From assembly GCF_040712315.1 (NCBI RefSeq), contig NC_134018.1, forward strand, positions 45,323,335 through 45,387,334: a DNA stretch of 64,000 bases, given 5' to 3'. Made by a program: the position numbers and the translations under genes. The notes beneath the pieces were generated by a model. The model did not search any database. It saw nothing but the letters and a program-made list of their open reading frames with translations, and was not told the origin of the DNA. Below, piece after piece: positions 23,282-34,704 of the stretch; the first letter of the stretch is position 1, and each line of letters begins with the position of its first letter. Source of the stretch: Castanea sativa. Taxonomy: Eukaryota; Streptophyta; Magnoliopsida; Fagales; Fagaceae.

Positions 23282-23610
23282 TCTATACTACAAATAACAG
23301 AATTCTTTGTTGGGATTTTATCATTTTGCTTTTTATATTTATAAATTTTAAATAATAAGTCTAAACATGTAAAAGTACTAAATTTTAGATACTTATCCAT
23401 ATTTCTTAAAATTAGGTACTTTCATCTCTCCTTAATCCTTTTGCTTTCTAGGTTTTTTTTAAATTTTTTTTATCGTTTTATTGCTTATATAATTTTGATT
23501 GTTTTATATGATTTTTAGTTGTTTCCTTCTCACTTATTCTTCTTGAAAATTTTAGCACAAAAAAAAAAAAAAAAACCTCATCACTCGCACAAGGCATGTG
23601 GTGAGACTAG
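23282..23610 (+). mobile_element. Short non-autonomous Helitron
   Basis: It begins TCTATACTAC after a host A. It ends with a hairpin (CTCATCAC ... GTGGTGAG, 23578-23605) followed by A and CTAG (23607-23610). The 5' TC, 3' hairpin and CTRR end are Helitron hallmarks. The base after CTAG is C rather than the expected T. The terminal region resembles the Helitron at 52674-53417 (A-rich stretch, CCTCATC, hairpin, CTAG), which supports one family. It encodes nothing. Confidence 0.65.
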
Positions 23611-24159
23611 CATATAATAAACTTTTAAACAAAATAAATTCTATATTTTCAAAAATAACGAGAAAGATATCATCCTAACACACCCTTGTATTCCGTTGGA
23701 TGAGCCAAATCATGTGAATGATCCTCATCACCTTAAAGCAAGGAAGCGCTTGAACAAATTATCCAACAATTGAGTAGGCTAGTTGGATAAAAACAACTCA
23801 CTAATATTAGGTGTTTTGTAAAGTGATGTAATAAAATAAATAATGTAGTTTTTTGTGGTGCAAAATTGCTAAATTTTTGGCATAATGTTGATGCTCTAAA
23901 GAAGGAAAATGCGATAATTGGAACATGTGAACTATATCTATGGCACGGAAACAACAAGAGAGAGAAAATCCATGTTATACTAAAGAAAAGTATCCCAATC
24001 TCTCCCATAATGACAAAATTAGCATCCATTCAAGTCACATTCAATTGCTGGAATTTAGAAGTGGCATGTGCCACCATCATGTCTACAAATCCATGATGTC
24101 TCCACTAGAATGAGGTATGAAAAAATTGCTATTATTATCCACTAATTGAGTCAATTCTA
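23611..24159. other. Intergenic DNA, nothing recognised
   Basis: The open frame at 23866-24096 has no recognisable domain and is opposed by an equally long antisense frame. I see no bounded repeat. Confidence 0.5.
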
Positions 24160-24247
24160 TTGTTTAAAGGGTAATTCTACGGTACCTTAAAAAAAAGGAG
24201 GGGTTCGGTACCCACTAGTAGGTAACCTGCTACACTAGGTTATTTTT

Positions 24248-25307
24248 TTCCTCACATTTGACAGTTTTATCTTCACATTGTGTAGTTCTAACATTACATG
24301 TGACGGTTCTTTTCTCATATTGATGGTTCCCTTACTTTTTTCTCACATTTGACGGTTCCATCCTTACATTGTGTAGTTCTAATATCACATGTGACAGTTC
24401 TTTTCTCATATTTGGTGGTTCCCTTACTGTTTTTTCTCACATTTGATGGTTTCATCCTCCCATTGTACAGTTCCAACATCACATGTGGCAATTCTTTTCT
24501 CATATTTGGCGGTTTCCATACTTTTTTCTCACATTTAACGGTTCCATCCTCACATTATGCAGTTCCAACATCACATGTGACATTTTTTTCTCACATTTGG
24601 TGGTTCCCTTAATTTTTTTCTCACATTTGACGGTTTCATCCTCACATTGTGCAGTTTCAACATCACATTTGACAGTTCTTTTCTCACATTTGGTGGTTCC
24701 CTTTTTTTTTTTTTTTTTTCTTTTTTTCACATTTGACGGTTCCATTATCACATTGTGCAATTCCAATATTACATTTGACAGTTCTTTTATCATATATAAT
24801 GGTTCCTTTATTTTTGTTTCTCAAATTTGATGGTTCCATTGTTATATTAAGCAGTACCAACATCGCATTTCTTCTATTTTTGTCACATGTGACATTTTTT
24901 TGTCACATTGGGTGGTTTCCTTATTTTTTTCTCACATTTGACGGTTCCATCCTCACATTGTGCAGTTCCAACATCACATGTGATAGTTCTTTTCTCACAT
25001 TTGGTGGTTCCCTTACTTTTTTCTCACATTTAACGGTTCCATTATCACATTATGCAGTTCTAACATCACATGTAACAGTTGTTTCGTCACATTTGGTGGT
25101 TCCCTTACTTTTTTTTTCTCACATTTGACAATTTCATCCTCACATTGTATAGTTCCAACATCACATTTGACTGTTCTTTTGTCACATTCGGTAGTTTCCT
25201 TATTTGTTTCTCACATTTAACAGTTCCATTCTCACATTGTGCAATTTCAACATCATATTTGACAGTTATTTTGTTACATTTAGTGGTTTCTTTATTTGTT
25301 TCTCAAA
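24248..25307. repeat. Minisatellite array 1, ~90-base units of four related sub-repeats
   Basis: The unit is about 90 bases and consists of four diverged sub-repeats of 21-29 bases. Each starts TCACAT and contains a GTTC core: TCACATTTGACGGTTCCATC, TCACATTGTGCAGTTCCAAC, TCACATGTGACAGTTCTTTT and TCACATTTGGTGGTTCCCTT, the last followed by a T-rich spacer. Roughly a dozen units are present. Because the unit lacks stops in several frames, long overlapping open frames appear on both strands; these are artefacts. The array is cut at 25307|25308 by a Helitron and resumes in phase at 29838. Confidence 0.93.
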
Positions 25308-25439
25308 CTAGTAAGTTGCCCGTGCGATGCACGGATAATTTTATGATATTTTATGTAAAACTATTTTGAATAATGTTGTACATAAATTATAAAGAAAAAG
25401 TAAACTAAATTAGAATAAAGAAACACATACATTTTGAGA

Positions 25440-26500
25440 TATTAAAAATTCGTTTAGTAGCTTCACTGCATATTTGTAGCCTTCTTAAGGTAAGATTATT
25501 ATTTTTTTAAATCATGAAACCAAAAATAAATGCAAAAGAGTAATGGGACCATGAAATAAACTAATTTGTGTTGTGTTCACATATTTCATACTATGAAATA
25601 AAAGTGTACATAACTCTCAGATTATCTTCCACTCATCGATGGTGCGACATTAAGACATGGTGTGGGCAAGTGTGTATGCATGTGTCTTATAGATGATTTA
25701 AAATTAAACTATGGTAGAATATGACTTTACATTGCGCACCAAATATTCTCTCTACTTAAATACCCAAAACAAAAACTAACTAAACAAATTACCTAACCTA
25801 AATCATATTTAAGTCCGTAATTTAAAAAGAAAAAAAGATTACCCGTAGGGGTTTCGATGTCTTGATGGTGGTGGAAGGTTAGTATAATGGAGGTGATGAC
25901 CCCTCAGATTCCTCTTTCTCTCTTTCTCAAATGTTTTGTTAGTCTCAGGTCTTTTATTTTGGTAATATATAGTGAAATAGTGCATTTTATTTAACAATCC
26001 ATAGCAATTTTGTGTCTCCCTATCTCTCTTTAGAGTCTTATCTCGTTAGTTATTACTATTAGCCTTTACTTATTTATTTATTTATTTATTTTTTTAAAAT
26101 ACTAAAACAGTGGGTATGCTAAAAGACATGAAGAATAATGAAAGGTTTGGTGTAAGCTTAGGCAATTAATGAGATATTAATGAGATAACAGTAAAATAAG
26201 ATAATGTGATTTTTTTTTTGAGAAAGTTTCAACCTATGACATCTGCTTTTGATGATAGCTCTTTATCATCAAACCAAGACACCTATCAGTTTTGGGTGTA
26301 GGCGGGGATTAAATCCCAGATCTCTTATACAACCATAAGAGATTTTACCAGTTAAGCTAACTGGAATCCACAAGATAATGTGAACTTTTGGGTAACAATA
26401 AAAAAATAAAAAAAACTTAATGAAAGAGGTAAAAAAAGACTAAATGCAAAATTAGAGTACCACTTGCCAGGACCTCATGCACTTTCGCATGAGGTCTCTG
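25440..26500 (-). repeat. Helitron body, copy 1 (carries a SINE)
   Basis: This segment is colinear with 26610-27515. Shared landmarks are AATAAATGCAAAAGAGTAA, TTTGTGTTGTGTTCACATAT, GACATGGTGTGGGCAAGTGT-like, CTTATAGATGATTTAAA and AACTTAATGAAAGAGGTA. It keeps the 3' terminus at 25308 and differs by substitutions, small indels and the SINE at 26210-26371. Confidence 0.88.
26210..26371 (-). mobile_element. tRNA-derived SINE, family B, copy 2
   Basis: Same family as 13820-13989: on minus it contains TTAGCTTAACTGGTAAAATC (box A region) and GGGATTTAATCC (box B, diverged from GGTTCAATCC), and ends in an A tail. A perfect 12-base target duplication AAGATAATGTGA flanks it (26198-26209, 26372-26383). 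The sister Helitron body has the empty site near 27403-27418. Confidence 0.92.
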
Positions 26501-26609
26501 AGAGAGAGATATTTTGTAACAACTTTTATTCTACAATATTCCTCCAATTTTTTTTTTTTTTACTCATTCTTTGAGCTGAATAATTATAATGGTTATGTGT
26601 GTGCAATTT

Positions 26610-27515
26610 ATAACTGTTGTTTCACTACATATTTATAGTATTTTCAAGGTAAGATTAATTTTTCACACTCAAAAAAAAAAAAAAAAGGTAAGATTAATTT
26701 AAAAAAAAAAAATCATGAAACAAAAAATAAATGCAAAAGAGTAACAGGACCATAAAAATCAAATAATTTGTGTTGTGTTCACATATTTAATACTATGAAA
26801 TAAAAGTATGTCCAACTCTCTCACTGTCTTCCACTCATTGATAGTGCGACATTAAAACATGGTGTGGGCAAGTGTATATGCACGTGTCTTATAGATGATT
26901 TAAAACCATGGTAGAATATGATTTTACATTGCGTACCAAATATTCTCTCTACTTATATACCCAAAACAAAAACTATCCAACCAAATTATCCAAACCTAAC
27001 TCATATTTAATCTCCTAATTTAAAAAGAAAAAAAAAATACCCGTAGGAGTTTCGGCATCTTGATGGTGGTGGGAGGCCAATATGATGGAGGCAACGTCCC
27101 CTCAAATTTCTCTTTCTCTCTCTTTCAAATGTTTTGTCAGTCTCAAGTCTTTTATAGTGAAATAATGCGTTTTGATTTTGTAGTGAAATAATGCGTTTTA
27201 TTTAACAATCCACAACATTTTTATGTCTCTCTATCTCTCTCCAAGGTCTTATCTGGTTAGTTATTACTATTAGTCCTTAATTATTATTTTTTTGCTATTT
27301 TTAAAATATTAAAATGGTGGGTATGCTAAAAGACATGAAAAAGAGAGAAATGTGTGATGTAAGTTTAGGCAATTAATGAGAGACTAATGAGATAACAGTA
27401 AAATAAGTTAATGCAAACTTTTGGGTAACAATAAAAAAAAACTTAATGAAAGAGGTACAAAAAATGCTAAATGCAAAATTAGAGCGTCACTTGGCAAGAC
27501 CTCACCCACTCCCGC
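26610..27515 (-). repeat. Helitron body, copy 2, 3'-truncated
   Basis: Colinear with 25440-26500 but lacking the 3' terminal hairpin and CTAG; similarity stops near 26610. Its 5' end (TC at 27553) is preceded by the AT run 27530-27550 and repeats the outer 5' end at 29837. Confidence 0.85.
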
Positions 27516-27852
27516 ATGAGATCTCTGCTTATATATATATATATATATATTGATGATTATTCCTTTATAACTTCTAATCACTAATCAACACGAGTCTTAA
27601 AAAACTTTGTGATAGGACTTTATCATACGCACAAAACAAATATAGATTTTTTTTTATCTTTATTTTTTTAAAATGGATATTGCTATTGTGTTCATTCTTA
27701 TAAGAATTTAAGCATAGATTACATTTTCATTATTTTTGACAATTTTTCTTTGATTCCTTTATAATTTATATTTTGTGTTGGTTTAAATGAATTTTTTCTC
27801 AAGCTTTCGAAGGATGGACTTTAGATAAGATGTTCAACTTTTATACACCAAG

Positions 27853-28652
27853 TGTAGGGATAAGAGGCCCAAGAATATATATTGGGCATTGGGCATTGTC
27901 TGAGAACGCTTAGTGGTCCAAGAATAGATAAACAGTAGTGAAGACATAAGACTCAGAATCCCACGAGCAAGCTACAATTGAGAAGGCTGGGGAAGGTAGG
28001 CCGATGAGGAGTGTCTCCTCAGCTAAGCAAAGCAGGGGTCAGAAGGTGTGTTCTGCCATCCAGGGTAATATTTCAGGAAATTCTATTGATAAGGATATGC
28101 ATCATGAACGTATAGGAAAAAGGAAAGCTGTGAAATATCTAAGAGAAAGCTGCTACCACTACATTGAATGCTCTGCAGCTAACTCTCTGGTCACATTAAT
28201 GTGGAAGTGATACCTGAAAAGTAATTTTCAGCCTTATAGCTACTCCTAGGGACTTCAAAAAGGTACTGATGGGACAGGGATCAACGCTAACAACCTAGGC
28301 TACACGTGAAGGGTGAAGATGAAAGAAAGAATGGAGTATAAAATAGGAAGAAGACCCTGAGGAAAGGGGTCGAAAATTAAGAGAAAAATACTGTAGCAAC
28401 AAGAATTGTAATGGTAATCAAATTTAAAAGAAATATATACAAAAACCAACCACCTTAGATTGTGCCAATGATGATTTTCTTTAACTAAAACTTGTTCATC
28501 TTCATTTTCTTGTCATTTGGACCCACTGTAATTACTGTCCAATTCATTAGAGTCTAGTTTTCTAATCCACTCTCTACAAATTCATTGTATTGGGTTTTTT
28601 GGGCCTAAATCCTTGCATCCCTTGGGTTTGGGAACGAAATTGTGTCCCTACA
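27853..28652. mobile_element. Solo LTR, 800 bases
   Basis: It begins TGTAGGGATAAGAGG and ends TTGTGTCCCTACA, with the inverted termini TGTAGGGA / TCCCTACA. The 5-base target CCAAG is duplicated exactly (27848-27852, 28653-28657). No internal domain or second LTR remains, so the element was probably lost by LTR-LTR recombination. Orientation and superfamily are not fixed by the sequence. The ORF at 28004-28210 lies within the LTR and is not a gene. Confidence 0.92.
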
Positions 28653-28657
28653 CCAAG

Positions 28658-29740
28658 CATTGACTATAAGTCTTGTACATGGAACAAATAGAGATAAGAA
28701 ATTAAGAATATGATCCATTTTTATCGGCCTTAGCTTGATTTGTCTAGACATCAATTTTCTCTCTTGCCAAAAGTCTAACTTATTTTAGGTGGAAGTTTCC
28801 TTGATTATTACTTGTATACAAAATTCCAGTATCATTAAATTGGAATAGGTCCCTTACTAACCTAACCAATTGGAATAGGATGAAATTTCTTCCCATCCAC
28901 ACTAAACGTTGTGTACACTCCAAATTTTTTTTGCATCTCATAATGATACGTTATTGATAGGTGTCATCCAAGTCCAACATGATTAAGAGTTATAATTGAG
29001 ACTATGGCCCAGAAGCTATACTATTCAATACTTTGCGAGAAAAATTAAACACTCATTTGATATAATAGGAGACTATGGAATATGACATTGTATACACTAG
29101 GGTTTGTTCTTGATGTTGTAAAATTGCTGAAGGTACTAAAAACTCTAGTTTGATTAGTTGGCAAGTCATGTTCTTTAATCGTGAAAAGTCTACAATGGAA
29201 AACTTTTGTGTTCCTACAATAAATGTTTTGGAGAGAAAATTGTTAGCCCCCTCATCCCGTTGGGACCCTTCTATTTATACAAAGGAAAAATAGTCCAATT
29301 CCTAAGTGTGACTTAGATACATGGATTTTTTGTGCAAATGTGCCTAGATTTCTTTTAAAAATTTAATTATAATTTTAAACTCTAATTTGGTGATTTTTAT
29401 ATAATTTCATGTGTTCTTAAATAATCTGAATGCTATTTCAGTTTGTGCAAATTATAGAACATAGAATTGGTAATTTGGCAATATAGGCATAGGAGAAGGC
29501 ATGTAGTGGTTTAGGAAGAGGAGTAGGCATAAACATAAGAAAACCTTTGGTTGGAGGAATAAGGAAAACAAAGAGTTTTTGATGATTAACATTCCTCTAT
29601 CTTATCCATTAGTCTTATTTATTACTAATTAAAATCTATTGAGTTTAGTAAATAACTGATGTGAAATCTAATAAGTGTAATAAATTAAGAATGATGTATT
29701 TTATTTCAAAAAAAAAAAAAATTCAATTATCTTTTCAAAG
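28658..29740. other. Unrecognised cargo of the composite Helitron
   Basis: About 1.1 kb between the solo LTR and the outer Helitron 5' end. No coding similarity was recognised. It may be captured host intergenic DNA. Confidence 0.4.
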
Positions 29741-29787
29741 AGAGTGCCACTTGGCAAAACCTCATGCTCTCCCGCATGAGATCTCTG

Positions 29788-29836
<49 letters not shown>

Positions 29837-29837
29837 A
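29741..29837 (-). repeat. Outer 5' terminus of the composite Helitron
   Basis: On minus: TCAATATATA..., a long AT microsatellite (29792-29834), AAGCAGAGATCTCATGCGG, then TTTTGCCAAGTGGCACTC. It matches the inner 5' end at 27485-27553 almost base for base. Confidence 0.85.
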
Positions 29838-30650
29838 TTTAATGTTTTCATTATCACATTGTGTAGTATCAATATCAAATATGACAATTCTTTTGTCACA
29901 TATAGTGGTTCCTTTATTTTTTTCTCAAATTTGATGATTCCATTGTTATATTAACATTGCATTTGTTCTATTTTTGTCATATGTGACAGTTCTTTTGTCA
30001 CATTGGATGGTTCTTTTATTTTTTTCTCACATTTGACGTATCCATCCTCACATTGTGCAGTTCCAACATTACATATGACAGTTCTTTTTTCACATTTGGT
30101 GGTTTTCACTTTTTTCTCACGTTTGATGATTCCATCATCATATTGTGCAGTTCCAACATTACATTTGACAGTTTTTTTGTCACATTTGGTGGTTCTCTTA
30201 TTTGTTTCACACATTTGATGGTTCCATTCTCACATTGTGCAGTTCAACATCACATTTGACAGTTATTTTGTTACAGTTAGTGGTTCCTTTATTTATTTTT
30301 TTTCAAATTTGACGGTTCCATTATCATATTGTGCAGTTCCAATATCAAATATGACAATTCTTTTGTCACATATAGTGGTTCTTTTATTTTTTTCTCAAAT
30401 TTGATGGTTCATTGTCACATTAAGCAGTACTAACATCACATCTGACTCTATTTTTGTCACATTCAGTGGTACCCTATTTTTTATTATCTAATTTGACAGT
30501 TCTATTATTACATTGGGCAGTATCAACATTATTTCTGACCGTACTTTTGTCACATTTGATGGTACCTTTTTTTTTTTCCCTTACAATTGACAGTTCAATC
30601 TTCACAGTAAGTAGTATCAATATCACATATGACCATAATTTTACATTTGA
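29838..30650. repeat. Minisatellite array 2, continuation of array 1
   Basis: Same TCACAT / GTTC sub-repeat structure as array 1 but more diverged. Its first bases complete the unit interrupted at 25307. It ends in a flank beginning GCCCATCATTGGAGTCA (30651). Confidence 0.9.
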
Positions 30651-30810
30651 GCCCATCATTGGAGTCATTTTTTTATTTACTAATAACTGCTCATCACAAT
30701 AGTAATTTTTTTTTAAGTTATTAAAAAATTTAGATCTAAAATCTAAAACGAAAAAAAAGCATCTTAAGAAATCAGCCCAACCACAGTAATTACTATTGTT
30801 CACAAAAAAA
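30651..30810. repeat. Array flank, copy 1
   Basis: Contains TTTACTAATAACTGCTCATC, TTTAGATCTAAAATCTAAAA and AGCCCAACCACA. The same ordered landmarks follow array 3 at 32130-32315, so array plus flank forms a larger duplicated block. Confidence 0.8.
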
Positions 30811-31496
30811 AGAAAAAAGAAAAAAAGAAGAAGCTAGAATTATCTTCGTTTCTTCCACAAATATTTGAATATACCAATTAACTTCCTATGTATCTCGCTT
30901 GGTAGCTTCCATCACATTCAGGGGCATACCTCGCTATAAAATAACATAGTTGAGGTCACTTTCTTAATGTTTATATTTTTATTATTTATATATATTATAA
31001 AACCAAAGATGTATAGCCTTATGTGTTCTCTAATTGTTCTTATGCAACATCTGCAACTTAATCACAATTGTGTGTGTTTATTGTGGTGTCTAAGGTTGGA
31101 AATAGGGTGACTATACAATTAGCAAGTTATGCAAAAAATCCAATACAAAGATTGTAGACAATTTTAAAATTTTCAGTAAACACTTGAATTGAAACTATAG
31201 ATCCAGTATGAATTAGTCATCAATTAAGGCTACTACACTAGGTTTTATATTTTTTGAGGCATTTTCATTAGATCCACGTGTGCGGAAGTGTCAAATGACT
31301 GTGTCCAACATGGGTGTAACCACCCCAACTAAAATGTCTATGCAATTTTGTTTTATAAAATTATTTTTACATTTAGATCCATCTAAAATAAAATAAACAT
31401 CCCAAAAAATTTCCACAATAACAAAAATTACCAATAAAAAAGCTAAAAACAATTAAGCACAGTGTAAGTAGGACCTATTTACTAGGATTCGAGGCT
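30811..31496. other. Spacer between arrays
   Basis: No gene seen. A short stretch at ~31380-31450 (CATCCCAAAAAATTTCC, AAAATTACCAATAAAAAAGC) resembles part of the array flank, suggesting a further decayed copy. Confidence 0.5.
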
Positions 31497-32129
31497 AAGC
31501 CATTCTCACATTTGAAGGTTCCATTCTCACATGGTGTAGTTCCAATATCACATGTGACAGTTCTTTTCTCATATTTGGTGGTTCCCTTACTTTTTCCTCA
31601 CATTTGACGGTTCCATCCTCACATTGTGCAGTTTCAACATCACATGTGACAATTCTTTAGTCATATTTGGTGGTTCCCTTATTTTTTTTCTCACATTTGA
31701 TGGTTCTATTATCACATTCGACAGTACTAACATCACATTTGACAGTACTTTTTTCAAATTTAATGGTTCCCTTATTTTTTTTTTCCTCACATTTAACGGG
31801 TTTTTCCTCATATTATGCAGTACTAACATTACATGTGACTTTACTTTTGTCACATTCAATGGTTCTTTTAGTTTTTTCTCACATTTTATGGTTCTATTAT
31901 CACATTAGGCAGTACCAACATCATATTTGACTGTACTTTTGTCACATTTAGTGGTATTTTATTTTTTTGTCACATTTAATAGTTCCATTATTACATTAGG
32001 AAATATCAACATCACTTCTGACCGTACCTTTGTCATATTCGGTGGTAACCTATTTTTTCTCTCACATTTGACAATTCTATTGTCACGTTGGGCCGTACCG
32101 ATATCACATCTGATCGTACTTTTATATTT
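31497..32129. repeat. Minisatellite array 3
   Basis: Same ~90-base unit with four TCACAT-led sub-repeats. The left junction GGACCTATTTACTAGGATT is similar to the left junction of array 1 (GTAACCTGCTACACTAGGTT). Confidence 0.9.
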
Positions 32130-32315
32130 GGCCACCACTAAAGTCACTTTTTTACTTACTAATAATCGCTTATCATAATAGCAATTTTTTTTTAAAAAAA
32201 AATTGTGGCTTTAGCTTTTTCCTCATTTTAAAAGCTATTAACAAAAATTTAGATCTAAAATCTAAAACAAAATAAACGTCCCAAAAAATTAGCCCAACCA
32301 CAAGAATTACCAATA
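32130..32315. repeat. Array flank, copy 2
   Basis: Ordered match to 30651-30810, including TTACTTACTAATAATCGCTT, TTTAGATCTAAAATCTAAAA and TTAGCCCAACCACAAGAATT. Confidence 0.8.
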
Positions 32316-34240
32316 GTAAAGTTAAAATATGATTTTCTGTCCTATGTTACACTTTTTGGTCTAGGCATATGAACTTTTCCCCCATTTTTGGATCAATTCA
32401 AAGATGCAACTTAAGGCCCTAAACTTTTAGATAAAGCTCTAGTGTTGTTGTCCTTGATTGTATGCTAGACAAGGCCGGTATCATGCTTACGATTCATTAT
32501 TACAGTGAAAACATGATAATAGAGCTTTATGCATCAAGTACCCCACAAGAAATCATTAAGGTTAGAAAAAATTGATAATGTGGGGAAAATAAAAAGGAAC
32601 AAAGATAATAACCTTCAAAACTTGATATACATACACACACACTCACAAGTTACATTATGTTTGACAAAACCTCTAACCTAATCTCTCTCTCTCTCTCTCC
32701 AATGAGCTTTTGCTCATTGGGGTGACATAATTAAAATACTAAAAATTACACTTTCAAACAAAGGCAATCTCTTAGACATTTGTATTGCAATATTTCCCAT
32801 CTTTCTGGTTATGAACAGCTTTGACAACAGTAACTCTAGTAGCAGTGGCAGCTCTAATAGCATTCTCTGCAATTTTATCACATAAAGGAGTGTGAAAGTG
32901 TGTTACAGTATTTACTCAGAACAAATTGGTGGCCATCCCACAACCTATGCCCTGCCACACATAAAACACATACAATTAAAAATTATTTACTCTGAAATTC
33001 TTTGAAAGGGTGTCATAATCAACTTCTTAGGTAATGCAATTAAGATTGTATAACAAACAGAGAGATTCAATTTCCTTTGTGAAGGGCCAAACAGCTGAAA
33101 TTCCAAATGATTAAGACCCAGCTGAAAGATTTAGAGAAATCTCTCCAAAAACCCAAAATATAGGCGGGGCAAATCTTATTTACTTTTCTATTTAAGAGAA
33201 ACTGCAAAAAACAAGTACTGGGGGAGGGATCTTGAGGACAAACTTATGCTTATGCAAAGCCCCGACGAGATCACCAAAAAAAAGAGGAAGATAAACAACT
33301 ATGTGAAGCTCAGGAACAATATCATTTGGTTGTTATAACTTTTCCACCCTCAAGAATGGAGCCAATATCATCAAGAACAAAGCCCTAACCATAAAAATTG
33401 TTGGGATGTTAATACTGAGTTACTTCAGGAATCCTTCAACATGAGAACAATAATCATACTCATTGTGACAAAAACGTTATTCCCAACAAATCAGATGTGT
33501 GAATCTGGTTCCAAAATTTGCCAAATATTTAATAAAAATCTCATAATTTCAACACTTTCATCATCTGAAAAACAGACAAGACATAGTGACATAGTCATAC
33601 CGGCCTTTTGTTATCAAAAAGCAAGATCCTGGAAACAGGACTTTAAACCTGGTATATGCTTTCCATCATAAACCATATGATACAATGGCACACAATAAGA
33701 TTTACTTGAGGTCAAGATAGAGAAGTGATTAAATAGGTCTTAAGGTCAAGATAGAGAAGTGAAATACTGAAAAAATATCATAAATGATCAAGGGTCTCTC
33801 AGGCAATTGCAAGAGATTAAAATAAATAAATAAAAACAAACAAACAAATAAGTGAAACACATGAATGATCCCAGATATTTCTCTCAATATTTAATCATCT
33901 GCAAAAGTCTAAGTTGATAGACAACATGGATTCTCCAAGAGGTATATTCTTGGTGCCTCCTAATTATTAATAACTTCAGTAATTGTTGAAGTTCAAAATT
34001 GCGTAGTGTCAAACTCGGCAGGACAAACAACTTGGTAATGCATTCTCATGACTACCAGTGATAACTCCACAAAAACAGAATGGCACTAGCACAATATAAG
34101 AGCCTTAAACAAGAAATAGACAATATGCTTAATATAATATAACAAGAAACCCCATGGTTTTGTTGATTAAATGCTAGATAACTGTATACAACGACCAAGC
34201 TAAAACCAGCCACAAAATTTGTATGTCTTCATATATAAGA
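32316..34240. other. Mostly non-coding, possible remote exon
   Basis: A minus-strand segment 32866-32772 follows an acceptor-like TTGCAG and reads 30 codons to a stop (AIRAATATRVTVVKAVHNQK, then DGKYCNTNV). It looks protein-like but I cannot identify it or tie it to the thioredoxin-like fragment upstream. The rest shows nothing recognisable. Confidence 0.35.
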
Positions 34241-34447
34241 TCATTTCATTTCAGCATTTGCCATGACAATGTTGAGCCAATCTAAGTTTCTACCCTCCAC
34301 CTCTAAAACAAAATCAACTAACGAATTGCAAAGCCTGCATTTTGGTGAGTAGAACACTATCACTGTAGCCTCTTTCCCTGCTGCGAAGGCTGAAGCAAAT
34401 GCTATTTGCTTTACCTCTGCTTGCTCTTTAGGAGTTAAGTTCAACTT
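34241..34447 (-). pseudogene. Truncated thioredoxin-like protein copy
   Basis: The minus frame ending at 34241 reads [20 protein letters not shown], then [16 protein letters not shown] and [13 protein letters not shown], then stop. FYSPKCRLC is a thioredoxin-fold active-site segment with a CxxC, and it resembles the middle exon of a plant thioredoxin-like family. The C-terminal half of the fold (usually WLPELL..., YVPCFVLLDK) is absent: the frame hits TGA where that family continues through an intron, and I see no good donor. A transit-peptide-like frame upstream (34920-34705) may be its first exon. Likely a captured or decayed partial copy. Redox function in this state is improbable. Confidence 0.6.
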
Positions 34448-34704
34448 TATCTGACTTTGGTTGGTTCCAGCATTGAATTGGAACTATGCCATGGATAAGA
34501 GGATTTTGAAACAGAGGTGACGACATTGAAATTTTATAAGCAAAAGACCCAAGATTTTGCAAGGATTTAAATATCCAAGGACCGTCAAACATGTAGAGAT
34601 TAGGAATTTTAGGATAAAAAAAGAAGACCCAATATCAAATACAAATTGATAAGATCATAAGACTTAAAAAAATAAGAGTAAAAAGAATTGAAGAAAGCTC
34701 ACAA

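Larger units (their letters stand above)
25308..29837 (-). mobile_element. Composite Helitron, 4.5 kb, with three 5' ends and one 3' end
   Basis: Read on minus, the 3' end has the hairpin CCGTGC-ATC-GCACGG (25319-25333), then GCAACTTA, then CTAG at 25311-25308. The outer 5' end is TCAATATATAT at 29837. The minisatellite on the left ends ...TTTCTCAAA and on the right resumes TTTAATG, giving the array motif with nothing lost or duplicated. This is exactly Helitron insertion between A and T. Two more 5'-like ends lie inside: 27553 (TCAATATAT, then AAGCAGAGATCTCATGCGG as at the outer end) and 26509 (TCTCTCTCTCAGAGACCTC). Two related ~1-kb bodies follow them. No Rep/helicase is encoded, so it is non-autonomous. 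Confidence 0.85.

Noticed and set aside
23733..24096. Overlapping plus and minus ORFs
   Set aside because: Mutual shadows in AT-rich intergenic sequence without recognisable domains.
24349..25369. Several long overlapping ORFs on both strands
   Set aside because: They are translations of the minisatellite, open in many frames because the unit lacks stops. Periodic peptides with no protein-like diversity.
29951..32178. Further ORFs in arrays 2 and 3
   Set aside because: Same minisatellite artefact as in array 1.
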